Part shown: in pieces, positions 10,439 through 22,934 of the stretch
How positions within the stretch are numbered: position 1 is the first letter of the stretch
Layout of the letters: each line of letters begins with the position of its first letter
Assembly (NCBI RefSeq): GCF_958450345.1
Contig: NC_088784.1
Coordinates: 58,088,247-58,152,246 of the forward strand
Direction: 5' to 3'
DNA from: Calliphora vicina
Lineage: Eukaryota; Arthropoda; Insecta; Diptera; Calliphoridae
Length of the DNA: 64,000 nucleotides
Notes under the pieces: model-generated
What the model saw: the letters and a program-made list of their open reading frames with translations, nothing else
Database searches by the model: none
What the model was told of the DNA's origin: nothing
Translations under genes and position numbers: made by a program

Positions 10439-12309
10439 TATACCCTCCACCACCATAAGTGGTGAATGAGGGTATATATAAGTTTGTCATTCCGTGTGTA
10501 ACATTGAGAAATATTCATCTGAGACCCAACAAAGTATATATATTATTGATCCTTATGAAATTTTAAGTCGATTGAGCCATGTCCGTCTGTCTGTCCGTCT
10601 GTCTGTCTGTCTGTCTGTGTAAAACACGCTCACGTCCAAAATAGACAAACAAAATGGTTAAACTTACAAGAAGAATGTTTATTGTTCTCCTAAGCAGTTT
10701 GGTATTGAAAATCAGCGAAATCGGTACAGTGGAACCAAAGTTATGAATGAAAATGTGGGACAACCTCAAAAAAAAATTGATAATTTTCATATATTTTTGG
10801 ACATTTTTTGTAAATATATTGCAGCTAATATAATAAAATTTTGCACTCGTTACTTTTATGATAAAAGGAGTAACTCTGGTGAAAATTATAAGAATCGGTC
10901 CATGATTTCTCCTAGCCCCCATACAAATTTCTTCCCGAAATATGGTTCTATGGTCTATAAATGCCTACAGAATAGGAATATCCACATGAAATTCAGCAAA
11001 AATAAGTTTCGTGGTAAAAGAAATTATATTACAATATCTTTCGTAGATCGGCCCATATTTTACCATAGCCCCCATATAAAGTACACTTCCGAAAATCTCT
11101 TAAATAAGCATAAGTGTCTTATAAATATCGCTATCAAGTTGAAATTCGACATGAATAATCCCCATATATACAAAAATCGCTGTACCTAATTCTATGAAGA
11201 TCGGCCGATAATTGGTTATAGCTCCCATATAAGGACCACTTCCGAAAAACACAATAACCTACATAAATATCTAAAAAATATAAATATCAAAACAAAATTT
11301 CACACACATCCATAGTTTATATTTCGAAATCATACTACTGGATTTTGTGAATATCGGTCCATATTTGACCATAGCTCCCATGTAAGGTCCACTTCCAAAA
11401 ATCAGTTAAGTACTCATAAATCTCTTATAAATACATTTATCATGCTAAAATTCGACAAAAATTATACGCATATATATAGATATTACTGTACCAAATTTTA
11501 TTCAGATTGGCCGATAATTGGTCATAGCTCCCCTATAAGGCTTATTTCCGAAAAAAGATATTAACCTTAAAAATTATAAAAAACATGTCGATATCAAAAT
11601 TAAATTACGTACAGATCCAGTAATTTGAATCCAGTAATCATACTTCTGGATTTTGTGAATCTCGGTTCATATTTAACCATAGCTCCCATATAAGGTCCAC
11701 TCCCGAAAATCACTAATATCCTCATAACTTTCTTACAAATATAGTTATCAGGTTGAAATTTAAAACAAATTTATTCAATATATACAAAAATCGATGTACC
11801 AAATTTTATGATGATAGGCCCATAATTGGTCATAACCTCCATATAAGAACTACTTCAGGAAAACACATTACCCTGCACAAATATCCATAAAAATTTACAC
11901 TCAACCAAAATTTTACACCGATCAGTAATTTTTATCCATGAATCGTACTACAAGATTTTTTAAATATTGGTGCATAATTCGGCATAGCTCCCACATAAGG
12001 TCCACTCTTGTTAATAGCGTTGTTTATATGAAATTCTACAAAAATAGCCCTTAAATACTTAGGACCATAATAGGTCATAGCATCCATATATTAAACCAAA
12101 ATAGTACACAGATCAGTAATTTGTATTCAAAAATCATAATACTGAATTTTGTGAATATTGGTCCATAATTGGCAACAGATTTCATATAAATACATAAAAA
12201 TCACGTAAAAATATTTTATGACAATCGAATCATAATAGGTCATAGCTCCCGCATAAGTCCCACAACCAAATATTTTGAAATTTGTCTAAATATATTTGTA
12301 TACCCTTTT
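10439..12309 (-). mobile_element. A unit 2
   Basis: Second unit, 1871 bp like unit 1, with the same tetranucleotide allele. No other difference from unit 1 was noticed in the lines compared. Confidence 0.8.
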
Positions 12310-14172
12310 TATACCCTCCACCACCATAAGTGGTGAATGAGGGTATATATAAGTTTGTCATTCCGTGTGTAACATTGAGAAATATTCATCTGAGACCCAA
12401 CAAAGTATATATATTATTGATCCTTATGAAATTTTAAGTCGATTGAGCCATGTCCGTCTGTCTGTCCGTCTGTCTGTCTGTGTAAAACACGCTCACGTCC
12501 AAAATAGACAAACAAAATGGTTAAACTTACAAGAAGAATGTTTATTGTTCTCCTAAGCAGTTTGGTATTGAAAATCAGCGAAATCGGTACAGTGGAACCA
12601 AAGTTATGAATGAAAATGTGGGACAACCTCAAAAAAAAATTGATAATTTTCATATATTTTTGGACATTTTTTGTAAATATATTGCAGCTAATATAATAAA
12701 ATTTTGCACTCGTTACTTTTATGATAAAAGGAGTAACTCTGGTGAAAATTATAAGAATCGGTCCATGATTTCTCCTAGCCCCCATACAAATTTCTTCCCG
12801 AAATATGGTTCTATGGTCTATAAATGCCTACAGAATAGGAATATCCACATGAAATTCAGCAAAAATAAGTTTCGTGGTAAAAGAAATTATATTACAATAT
12901 CTTTCGTAGATCGGCCCATATTTTACCATAGCCCCCATATAAAGTACACTTCCGAAAATCTCTTAAATAAGCATAAGTGTCTTATAAATATCGCTATCAA
13001 GTTGAAATTCGACATGAATAATCCCCATATATACAAAAATCGCTGTACCTAATTCTATGAAGATCGGCCGATAATTGGTTATAGCTCCCATATAAGGACC
13101 ACTTCCGAAAAACACAATAACCTACATAAATATCTAAAAAATATAAATATCAAAACAAAATTTCACACACATCCATAGTTTATATTTCGAAATCATACTA
13201 CTGGATTTTGTGAATATCGGTCCATATTTGACCATAGCTCCCATGTAAGGTCCACTTCCAAAAATCAGTTAAGTACTCATAAATCTCTTATAAATACATT
13301 TATCATGCTAAAATTCGACAAAAATTATACGCATATATATAGATATTACTGTACCAAATTTTATTCAGATTGGCCGATAATTGGTCATAGCTCCCCTATA
13401 AGGCTTATTTCCGAAAAAAGATATTAACCTTAAAAATTATAAAAAACATGTCGATATCAAAATTAAATTACGTACAGATCCAGTAATTTGAATCCAGTAA
13501 TCATACTTCTGGATTTTGTGAATCTCGGTTCATATTTAACCATAGCTCCCATATAAGGTCCACTCCCGAAAATCACTAATATCCTCATAACTTTCTTACA
13601 AATATAGTTATCAGGTTGAAATTTAAAACAAATTTATTCAATATATACAAAAATCGATGTACCAAATTTTATGATGATAGGCCCATAATTGGTCATAACC
13701 TCCATATAAGAACTACTTCAGGAAAACACATTACCCTGCACAAATATCCATAAAAATTTACACTCAACCAAAATTTTACACCGATCAGTAATTTTTATCC
13801 ATGAATCGTACTACAAGATTTTTTAAATATTGGTGCATAATTCGGCATAGCTCCCACATAAGGTCCACTCTTGTTAATAGCGTTGTTTATATGAAATTCT
13901 ACAAAAATAGCCCTTAAATACTTAGGACCATAATAGGTCATAGCATCCATATATTAAACCAAAATAGTACACAGATCAGTAATTTGTATTCAAAAATCAT
14001 AATACTGAATTTTGTGAATATTGGTCCATAATTGGCAACAGATTTCATATAAATACATAAAAATCACGTAAAAATATTTTATGACAATCGAATCATAATA
14101 GGTCATAGCTCCCGCATAAGTCCCACAACCAAATATTTTGAAATTTGTCTAAATATATTTGTATACCCTTTT
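12310..14172 (-). mobile_element. A unit 3 (short GTCT allele)
   Basis: 1863 bp. The tract after the core is two GTCT repeats shorter than in units 1 and 2, which accounts for the 8-bp length difference. Confidence 0.8.
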
Positions 14173-16048
14173 TATACCCTCCACCACCATAAGTGGTGAA
14201 TGAGGGTATATATAAGTTTGTCATTCCGTGTGTAACATTGAGAAATATTCATCTGAGACCCAACAAAGTATATATATTATTGATCCTTATGAAATTTTAA
14301 GTCGATTGAGCCATGTCCGTCTGTCTGTCCGTCTGTCTGTCTGTCTGTCTGTCTGTGTAAAACACGCTCACGTCCAAAATAGACAAACAAAATGGTTAAA
14401 CTTACAAGAAGAATGTTTATTGTTCTCCTAAGCAGTTTGGTATTGAAAATCAGCGAAATCGGTACAGTGGAACCAAAGTTATGAATGAAAATGTGGGACA
14501 ACCTCAAAAAAAAATTGATAATTTTCATATATTTTTGGACATTTTTTGTAAATATATTGCAGCTAATATAATAAAATTTTGCACTCGTTACTTTTATGAT
14601 AAAAGGAGTAACTCTGGTGAAAATTATAAGAATCGGTCCATGATTTCTCCTAGCCCCCATACAAATTTCTTCCCGAAATATGGTTCTATGGTCTATAAAT
14701 GCCTACAGAATAGGAATATCCACATGAAATTCAGCAAAAATAAGTTTCGTGGTAAAAGAAATTATATTACAATATCTTTCGTAGATCGGCCCATATTTTA
14801 CCATAGCCCCCATATAAAGTACACTTCCGAAAATCTCTTAAATAAGCATAAGTGTCTTATAAATATCGCTATCAAGTTGAAATTCGACATGAATAATCCC
14901 CATATATACAAAAATCGCTGTACCTAATTCTATGAAGATCGGCCGATAATTGGTTATAGCTCCCATATAAGGACCACTTCCGAAAAACACAATAACCTAC
15001 ATAAATATCTAAAAAATATAAATATCAAAACAAAATTTCACACACATCCATAGTTTATATTTCGAAATCATACTACTGGATTTTGTGAATATCGGTCCAT
15101 ATTTGACCATAGCTCCCATGTAAGGTCCACTTCCAAAAATCAGTTAAGTACTCATAAATCTCTTATAAATACATTTATCATGCTAAAATTCGACAAAAAT
15201 TATACGCATATATATAGATATTACTGTACCAAATTTTATTCAGATTGGCCGATAATTGGTCATAGCTCCCCTATAAGGCTTATTTCCGAAAAAAGATATT
15301 AACCTTAAAAATTATAAAAAACATGTCGATATCAAAATTAAATTACGTACAGATCCAGTAATTTGAATCCAGTAATCATACTTCTGGATTTTGTGAATCT
15401 CGGTTCATATTTAACCATAGCTCCCATATAAGGTCCACTCCCGAAAATCACTAATATCCTCATAACTTTCTTACAAATATAGTTATCAGGTTGAAATTTA
15501 AAACAAATTTATTCAATATATACAAAAATCGATGTACCAAATTTTATGATGATAGGCCCATAATTGGTCATAACCTCCATATAAGAACTACTTCAGGAAA
15601 ACACATTACCCTGCACAAATATCCATAAAAATTTACACTCAACCAAAATTTTACACCGATCAGTAATTTTTATCCATGAATCGTACTACAAGATTTTTTA
15701 AATATTGGTGCATAATTCGGCATAGCTCCCACATAAGGTCCACTCTTGTTAATAGCGTTGTTTATATGAAATTCTACAAAAATAGCCCTTAAATACTTAG
15801 GACCATAATAGGTCATAGCATCCATATATTAAACCAAAATAGTACACAGATCAGTAATTTGTATTCAAAAATCATAATACTGAATTTTGTGAATATTGGT
15901 CCATAATTGGCAACAGATTTCATATAAATACATAAAAATCACGTAAAAATATTTTATGACAATCGAATCATAATAGGTCATAGCTCCCGCATAAGTCCCA
16001 CAACCAAATATTTTGAAATTTGTCTAAATATATTTGTATACCCTTTTT
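14173..16048 (-). mobile_element. A unit 4 (long GTCT allele)
   Basis: 1876 bp. The tract is one GTCT repeat longer than in units 1 and 2, and the unit ends with an extra T before the tail unit at 16049. Confidence 0.8.
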
Positions 16049-17154
16049 TATACTCTGTTTCTTCACTTGAGGTTAAAAGGGAAAAATGTTGATCCAAACG
16101 TATTAACTAATTATTAAGTATATAAATTGTTAAATTTCATTTCATGAGGTCCAGACTTAAACTCGACAATACTTCCCTTTTGCGCATGTGAAATTTCATT
16201 AAAATCGGACTAAGGGTTTAGAAGTTACAGATTTGTTTCCCTCTTTTTTTCTCATACCACTGTGCGCCACTTTGACACTCAGATATTGTAGATCGTTTAA
16301 CCCAGTTCCAACAAAGTGTTTACGGTTACCTATAATAATTTACACGAAGATTTAGAAAAATTAAATTTAGACGACAATTTCTCAATTAAAAGACAATAAT
16401 TAACTGTGTCAAACGTTCTAATAGAAATTTCAGTTATAAATTGCTGAATTAGATACAATTTTTTGTACATTTGAAATAAAATATCTTTTACGTAAACTAG
16501 TCTTTCTAACAATTGTTATATTATTTCAGCTTTTATACCATCATATTTAGGTGGAGGGTATTTAAGATTCGGCACGGCCGAATATAGTACTCTTACTTGT
16601 TTATACTCTGTTTCTTCACTTGAGGTTAAAAGGGAAAAATGTTGATCCAAACGTATTAACTAATTATTAAGTATATAAATTGTTAAATTTCATTTCATGA
16701 GGTCCAGACTTAAACTCGACAATACTTCCCTTTTGCGCATGTGAAATTTCATTAAAATCGGACTAAGGGTTTAGAAGTTACAGATTTGTTTCCCTCTTTT
16801 TTTCTCATACCACTGTGCGCCACTTTGACACTCAGATATTGTAGATCGTTTAACCCAGTTCCAACAAAGTGTTTACGGTTACCTATAATAATTTACACGA
16901 AGATTTAGAAAAATTAAATTTAGACGACAATTTCTCAATTAAAAGACAATAATTAACTGTGTCAAACGTTCTAATAGAAATTTCAGTTATAAATTGCTGA
17001 ATTAGATACAATTTTTTGTACATTTGAAATAAAATATCTTTTACGTAAACTAGTCTTTCTAACAATTGTTATATTATTTCAGCTTTTATACCATCATATT
17101 TAGGTGGAGGGTATTTAAGATTCGGCACGGCCGAATATAGTACTCTTACTTGTT
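16049..17154 (-). repeat. Tandem pair of 553-bp DINE-like tail units ('B' units)
   Basis: Units 16049-16601 and 16602-17154 appear identical. Each ends with the palindromic TTCGGCACGGCCGAATATAG and then TACTCTTACTTGTTT, the same subterminal hairpin and end found inverted at 29110-29150, so these are the tail part of the element whose head/body is the A unit. Within each unit lies a piece resembling a Transib-like end (TTTAGAAGTTACAGATTTG followed by CCACTGTG, ending near 16263 and 16816). The 60-residue frame at 16330-16512 and its copy at 16883-17065 are not considered real. Confidence 0.8.
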
Positions 17155-17307
17155 TTATTTACATTCATTGAAAAATATTTTCAATTATTTGAATGTATGT
17201 ATAGGTTGTAAAAAGTTTTGAAGCCTTTTTCAAATAAAAACAAAAGTTCTAATTTAAAATAAAGTCGACTTTAACAAAAATTAACTTTAAAATTTCTTTC
17301 ATAGTTA

Positions 17308-17743
17308 AGGTATTTATAGACTGCAATACTGAGTATTAATATTTGTCAAAAACTCGAGTATCATAATACAATTTCATCGTCTAAACAAAATTTGTATTAG
17401 ATTTTCAAAAAATATGAATGATTTTTTTTTGATTTACGGTCGGTATTCAAAATTTGTTTAAAACAATTATTAAATATAATAAAAGGTCGAAAAAATAGAA
17501 TACAATTCAAAAACTTTTTATTTTCATATGTATCGGGTATATATTTATAAATATATATTTGTTTGTATCAAATAAAAACGATAAGAAAATAAAAAATTAA
17601 AAAAAAATTTGCAGAAAAATATCAATCAACAAAAAATTACCTATTTGTAATACTATCGTGTAAACAATAAATGTTTGAATGATTTCAATAATATTTTAAA
17701 TTTGAAAAGTGTTAATACTCAGTATTGCCGTCTATAAACACCT
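17308..17743. mobile_element. MITE, TTA target duplication (PIF/Harbinger-like), copy 1
   Basis: Termini AGGTATTTATAGACTGCAAT and, inverted, AGGTGTTTATAGACGGCAAT; the inverted match extends through AATACTGAGTATTAA. It is flanked by TTA on both sides (17305-17307 and 17744-17746). It is 436 bp with no coding capacity. A TTA/TAA duplication is typical of PIF/Harbinger elements, so that assignment is inferred. Confidence 0.65.
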
Positions 17744-17909
17744 TTAGGGTGTTTGTTTTATTTATTTTTTTTTTTATTTACATTCATTGAAAAATATTTT
17801 CAATTATTTGAACAATGTTTTGAAGCTTTTTTGAAATAAAAACAAAATATCTATTTTAAAATTAAGTCGACTTTAACAAAAATTAACTTTAAAATTTCTT
17901 TCATAGTTA

Positions 17910-18369
17910 AGGTATTTATAGACTGCAATACTGAGTATTAATATTTGTCAAAAACTCGAGTATCATAATACAATTTCATCGTCTAAACAAAATTTGTATT
18001 AGATTTTCAAAAAATATGAATGATTTTCTTTGATTTACGGTCGGTATTCAAAATTTGTTTAAAACAATTATTAAATATAATAAAAGGTCGAAAAAATAGA
18101 ATACAATTCAAAAACTTTTTATTTTCATATGTATCGGGTATATATTTATAAATATATATTTGTTTGTATCAAACAAAAACGATAAGAAAATAAAAAATTA
18201 AAAAAAAATTTGCAGAAAAATATCAATCAACAAAAAATAACCTATTTGTAATACTATCGTGTAAACAATAAATGTTTTTTCGAAACGATTTCTTGAAATA
18301 CCGAATGATTTCAATAATATTTTAAATTTGAAAAGTGTTAATACTCAGTATTGCCGTCTATAAATACCT
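17910..18369. mobile_element. MITE, TTA target duplication (PIF/Harbinger-like), copy 2
   Basis: 460 bp with the same termini and flanking TTA (17907-17909, 18370-18372). It differs from copy 1 mainly by an extra piece near 18278-18300. Because its surrounding sequence is also repeated, it most likely multiplied by tandem duplication of the whole unit and not by a second insertion. Confidence 0.65.
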
Positions 18370-18540
18370 TTAGGTTTTTGTGTTTTTAATTTCTTTTTTT
18401 ATTTACATTCATTGAAAAATATTTTCAATTATTTGAACAATGTTTTGAAGCTTTTTTGAAATAAAAACAAAAGATCTATTTTAAAATTAAGTCGACTTTA
18501 ACAAAAATTAACTTTAAAATTTCTTTCATAGTTAGGGTGA

Positions 18541-19639
18541 TTAAATTTAACAATGAAAACTATTTAATTCATAAATATATTTAATTAAAAATGTAACAAA
18601 ACATTAACTAATTAATTCAATTAAAATCAATTTGACACAAAAGATATTTCATGTTTATCCCCGTATTGTGAACTTTATGACAGTGAGAAATCCATAACAA
18701 AACTTTAAATTTTACAACTTTTGAATGGAAATTGATATTAAAAACATTTTTATTACACAACGTTTAATGACTCTCACAATTACAGTTCACATGATATTCG
18801 AAAATAACTATATATGTACTTGGTAAGATGAGATACCACTCCCGTGTTCTGATTCCACCCACTTTTATGTACAGTGGTAACCCATTTCAAGCTTTCCTCA
18901 ACTAAATATTTTCATTATATGAGAGGAGTCAAATTTTGTAAAAAATATAAGAAAGTGATTCAGACGAAGGTTAAAGATATTTGATAATATTTATTTATTT
19001 TGTATGTGAGTTTCCATATTCACTAACAATAACACGCACATTTTCAGACAAATTTTGAAGAATCTCGCAATTTTAGTTACCCAGATATTCAAAATTGACT
19101 ATGTACTTTGTATGGAAGGTGCCACACCCACTGTTCCGATCCAGACCATTTTTAGCTAAACTCCGAACAGTGATAAGAAATTGATTCATACAAAGTTTAA
19201 ACTTTACAATTATGATTCTAAAGATATTCGAAATTAACTATTTACTTTCTACGGGAGGTCCCATGCCCACATTCCTCCCACTTTTAGAGAATCTATGTAA
19301 AATGATAAGAGAACTATTCGGACAAAGTTTGAAAAATCATACAATTATAGATCTGTAGATATTTAGAAACATATATTTACTTCGTATAGGAGCTGTTTTG
19401 ATCCTTCCCATTTTTGGTTAAACCTTACAGTAAAAACAAATTGATTCATAAACGTTTAAAGCCTTTCACAGTTATAGTTCTACAGATATTTGAAATTAAC
19501 TATTTATGTTGTATGGGAGGTGCCACGCCCAGTAATACAATTTTCAGCCGAACTATGTTAAATGATAAGATAGCTATTCGGACAATTCAGAAATTGGTTC
19601 GTGTGAAGTTTGAAGACTTTCACAGATATTGGAAAATAA
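18541..19639. repeat. Degenerate 125-175-bp subrepeats
   Basis: Motifs such as GATATTCGAAATTAACTATT, TACTTTGTATGGAAGGTGCC and CACACCCACT recur at about 18816, 18990, 19104, 19245, 19378 and 19505, with spacing between about 115 and 175 bp. The block leads straight into the inverted interspersed repeat at 19640. The small open frame at 19414-19677 lies in this repeat and is not treated as a gene. Confidence 0.5.
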
Positions 19640-19960
19640 CCTTTATTGAACCAACTTTTGAAATCGATGTCTTCTGATCGGGATGGAATTTGCACCAAGG
19701 TTAGTCCTATTAGATAGTAATTCAGACATAACTTTTCAACAAGATCGATAAAGAACCCTCCGTTAGAGGGGGTCAAAATTTGACATTTTTGCCAAACAAG
19801 TGTTTTTTCTCATCCATGAAAAAAAAAAAGTTTTAGATTTAGCAAAAACAGTCATTTTATGTCTTGAGTTACAAAACATTTATTTTGATTGATATCCCAC
19901 TCGCATCCCACTCAGCCAAAAAAAAGCTCTTCAAGAAAAAGACCGAGGTGACCAACTTTG
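19640..19960 (-). repeat. Interspersed repeat, inverted copy of the 5090/49290 family
   Basis: The reverse complement matches 49720-49890 block by block: the AAACACCTGCTTGGCC region, CAAATTTTGACCC, GATCTTGTTGAAAA, CTATTAGATAGTAATTCAG-like text, and CATCCCGATCGGAAGACAT. It then continues into the GAGTTACAAAACATT subrepeat at 19866. Confidence 0.6.
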
Positions 19961-20097
19961 AGGGGCCACCCACGGGTCCTCATTTCGCCTACGAAGCTGA
20001 ACAACTGTAAATCAACTCGAAAACAGCTCAGCTTCAACCTTGTCAACCTAGTTACGATATATCTAATAGTTCCCAAGATACCGAATTATTAAAAAAA

Positions 20098-20716
20098 CAA
20101 GTAAGAGAGCAAATTATACTTCAAAATACAAATTTTAAATATTTTTAGGTAAACAAAATTTATTTTTATTTTTCGGAAAAACTAAATTTTCGAATTGTTT
20201 TTTTAAATTTTAAATTTTTTTTTTGTTTTTTAATTTTTTTTTTAAATATTTAGCGAAAAATAACTTTTGGTGAAAAAATAATTCGGGTTAAAAAATATTT
20301 TTTCCGATTTTGACCCATTGTAGGCCCAACTTACTATGGTATTATATACGTTGTTGAAAAGGTCTTTGAAATATCCATATTGTCTGTATTAATGACATAG
20401 TAATCTAGATATATGTAGGTAAAAAATCGAGGTTGTCCTGGTTTTTCCTTATATCTCAGCCATTTGTGGACCGATTTTCTCGATTTGAAATAGCAACCGA
20501 GCCGGAAGAATTGATGTATGAATCGTGTATGTAAATTATTTGGGGTCTTCGGAGAGCTGATTTCAACAGACAGACGGACATGTCTTAATCGACTCCGCTA
20601 TCTATAAGGATCCAGTATATATATTCTTTATAGGATCGGAAAATTATATTATGGAAATTACAAATGGAATGACAACTTATATATACCCTTCTCACGAAGG
20701 TGAAGGGTACAAAAAC
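20098..20716 (+). mobile_element. DINE-1/mini-me-like element, short copy
   Basis: It starts ACAAGTAAGAGAGC and ends at GAAGGTGAAGGGTACAAAAA. It contains TTTCAACAGACAGACGGACA (only two CAGA units), the core CTTAATCGACTCCGCTATCT, AAGGATCCAGTATATATA, and a TATATACCCTTC end hairpin. It lacks the GGCTATGCCGAA hairpin seen at the start of the 29108 copy. Confidence 0.7.
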
Positions 20717-22930
20717 GTTTCTAAGCACTGTGTGTCTTTGACACGCTACTGTAACATTTTGAGATGGCTTATCGTCCCTTATACTGCAGTAAATATTTGA
20801 ATTTCTATTAATTTTCACTTTATAGACATTAAGACAGAACACAAAATGTTTAAGATGATATACAGATAAAGGCAATAATGTGTTTTTTTTTGTTAAACAA
20901 TAGTTATAAATTACTGTCAAGTGCAGTTGCATACGAAAACTCTTTGGCAAAATAACAGCCATTGATATGGACGATAAAATCTGTGAAATTAATTTCAATT
21001 CATTTCTAACATGTTTTATTACATTCGGTGCAGTTTTTGCTATTTTATACCAGACATTACAAACATTATACAAGGACGAATACTAAACAATTGGAAATGC
21101 CAGTGGTTCCGTTCGATCATGTTGGGTGAGTTTTTTTTTGTTTGTAGGTATTTATGTGTATGTAGATATGTGGTGTAATTACAATGTGCAGGATGTCATA
21201 ACCAAGGGCATAATGCAAACGATTTATTAATTCTCCTCCTAATATTCATCCAGATGACAAAGTATCAGCCTTTTGCAGTTTTTTGTTTACCAATAATAAA
21301 AACTACAACAGAAGCAGCAGCAAAAAAAGACTAAGCTGAAAATAAAAACTATTTCAAATGGAATGGTGGTCATGTGGAAGCTATAATGCAGGGCTGTGAA
21401 GTAATCCATTCTTATATCTCTCTTGGCAGTTAACTAATAGCACAAAATCTATTTAATAGCATATCCATATACGGTCCCCGAAAGATTTGGGGCCTCGGTG
21501 TCATTTTTGCAAAAAAGTTATTATTTTCTCAAGATCATATCGTGCAAACAGTTCGGTATTAACGGCTCGTATTAAGAATCTGTCTATAGTAGTTTCCTAA
21601 ATATTAGATAATGAATGGGAAAAACATTCCAACGGAAAATTTACCACAATTTAGACAATTTTTCTAAACCTTTTTATTGATAACTCTGTATATCTTCGCT
21701 TGTAAGAAAGTGTCTAAAATCACTGTCCAGTTAAATTCTGAAATTTTGGAACTGTTACTTGGATGTGTAAATGCTAGATTAGTTACATTTTATTATTCTA
21801 ATATTAACAATTTCAAAATGTTAACAGTCTCTTAAATTTCTGCACGATCATTGTTTGAGTGAAGGTGATGTCTGGATTTACATGTTTGTATCCAGTTGAG
21901 TTCGAGTATATGTGAGTGAGTAGAGAATTTAGCCGTAGCAGAAACAACAAAAGCTGCAAACGGTAACAAAAACAAAATTAATATTCGAATAATCATTGCA
22001 TTTGCATAAACTTGTGCATAAAACAACATGAATGAATAAGTATGGAGTATTAAAAAAATTGCAGAGGAGTTGTGTGCTTTAATATCCATCTAATGGTTTT
22101 GTAATTATACCCTTGTTAAATGTGTTGCATTAAATCATTCCATCGACATGGATGACCATGGCTGGATAGCACTGATACATGCATTGCAAATCATGTAAAG
22201 AAGCAGACAACAGCATAAATAGGCATTCAACAATTTAAAAATAAAAAGAAAAAAAAACTCAGGCGTAAATGGTTTCAACACAAATGATAAATACTCGTTA
22301 CAAAAACCTGTATATTTTTGACGGACCGTCCTATATGTGCTTTATCTATACTTTTTTGCTGAAAATATTAATAAATCTATACATTTTTGGATACGTCCGT
22401 TGTGGTTTGAAAATATCTTATATCATAGCAAAGTTTAGATAAAAAGCCTTGCAATCAAGTGTGAAATATGGCATTGTTTCAAAATTATTCGAAAAGAAAT
22501 GAAGTTTTATATCAAAATGTCTTTATGATATAATGTTTGATCGCTTAAATATAAAGAGTGTTCTAAGCTCATAGGCCGGAAGAGCTTAAAGTAGTTGGAG
22601 GTAAAATTAGATAGACTTACGAACATATGAGCCAGAGGAAAGAACTCCTACGGATTTGAAAATCCAACATAGAATTACAATTTGTATCCCCAAATATCGC
22701 TTAATTGATTAGTGCACTGAATAGTTTTCTCAACCCATCTGATGCAAAATACTTTGTTGCACAAGAGCGAATAACAAAATAAAATTTATAGTTGCTTCAT
22801 GGAGAATGAAATAATTAAAAGAGCTCTCAGAACTTCTCTCTCAGTCAATTTATGAAAAGAAATTATCATAATGATAACTATGTCCTAATACAGGGTGGGC
22901 CTGTATTTCAGAAGTTATTCATCTAACCGT
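20717..22930. other. Intergenic stretch, no gene recognised
   Basis: AT-rich sequence. The 162-codon frame on the minus strand at 20585-21073 begins inside the DINE copy, has no recognisable domain and no splice context, so it is left out. Poly-A/CAA tracts occur near 21300-21330 and 22230-22255. Nothing else stands out. Confidence 0.45.
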
Positions 22931-22934
22931 GTTA

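Larger units (their letters stand above)
8568..16048 (-). repeat. Tandem array of four 1.87-kb DINE-like head/body units ('A' units)
   Basis: The head sequence TATACCCTCCACCACCATA recurs at 8568, 10439, 12310 and 14173, giving periods of 1871, 1871, 1863 and 1876 bp. Units are near-identical; the visible differences are a G/A change in the head hairpin of the first unit and the length of the GTCT tract just after the core CGATTGAGCCATGTCCGTC. Unit content otherwise matches mini-me/DINE-1 heads read on the minus strand. The identical long open frames that recur in each unit (for example 8872-9318) are by-products of repeat sequence and are not annotated as genes. The array is followed directly by two tail units at 16049. 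Confidence 0.85.
17155..18540. repeat. 0.6-kb tandem repeat, two full copies and a third partial one
   Basis: The unit begins TTTATTTACATTCATTG and continues through AAAATATTTTCAATTATTTG, AAGTCGACTTTAACAAAAA and TTTCTTTCATAGTTA. Copies start at about 17155, 17774 and 18398. The first two carry a MITE at the same internal place (17308-17743 and 17910-18369); the third stops at the equivalent point and runs into unrelated sequence. Confidence 0.75.

Noticed and set aside
8568..16048. CRISPR-like appearance of regularly spaced repeats
   Set aside because: The spacing motifs are diverged, spacers are not unique between units, and the context is a eukaryotic DINE-like repeat.
16330..16512. 60-residue frame repeated at 16883
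   Set aside because: Part of the duplicated B unit; no domain and AT-rich composition.
20585..21073. 162-codon minus-strand frame
   Set aside because: It starts inside a DINE copy, has no similarity that I recognise and no splice or codon-use support.
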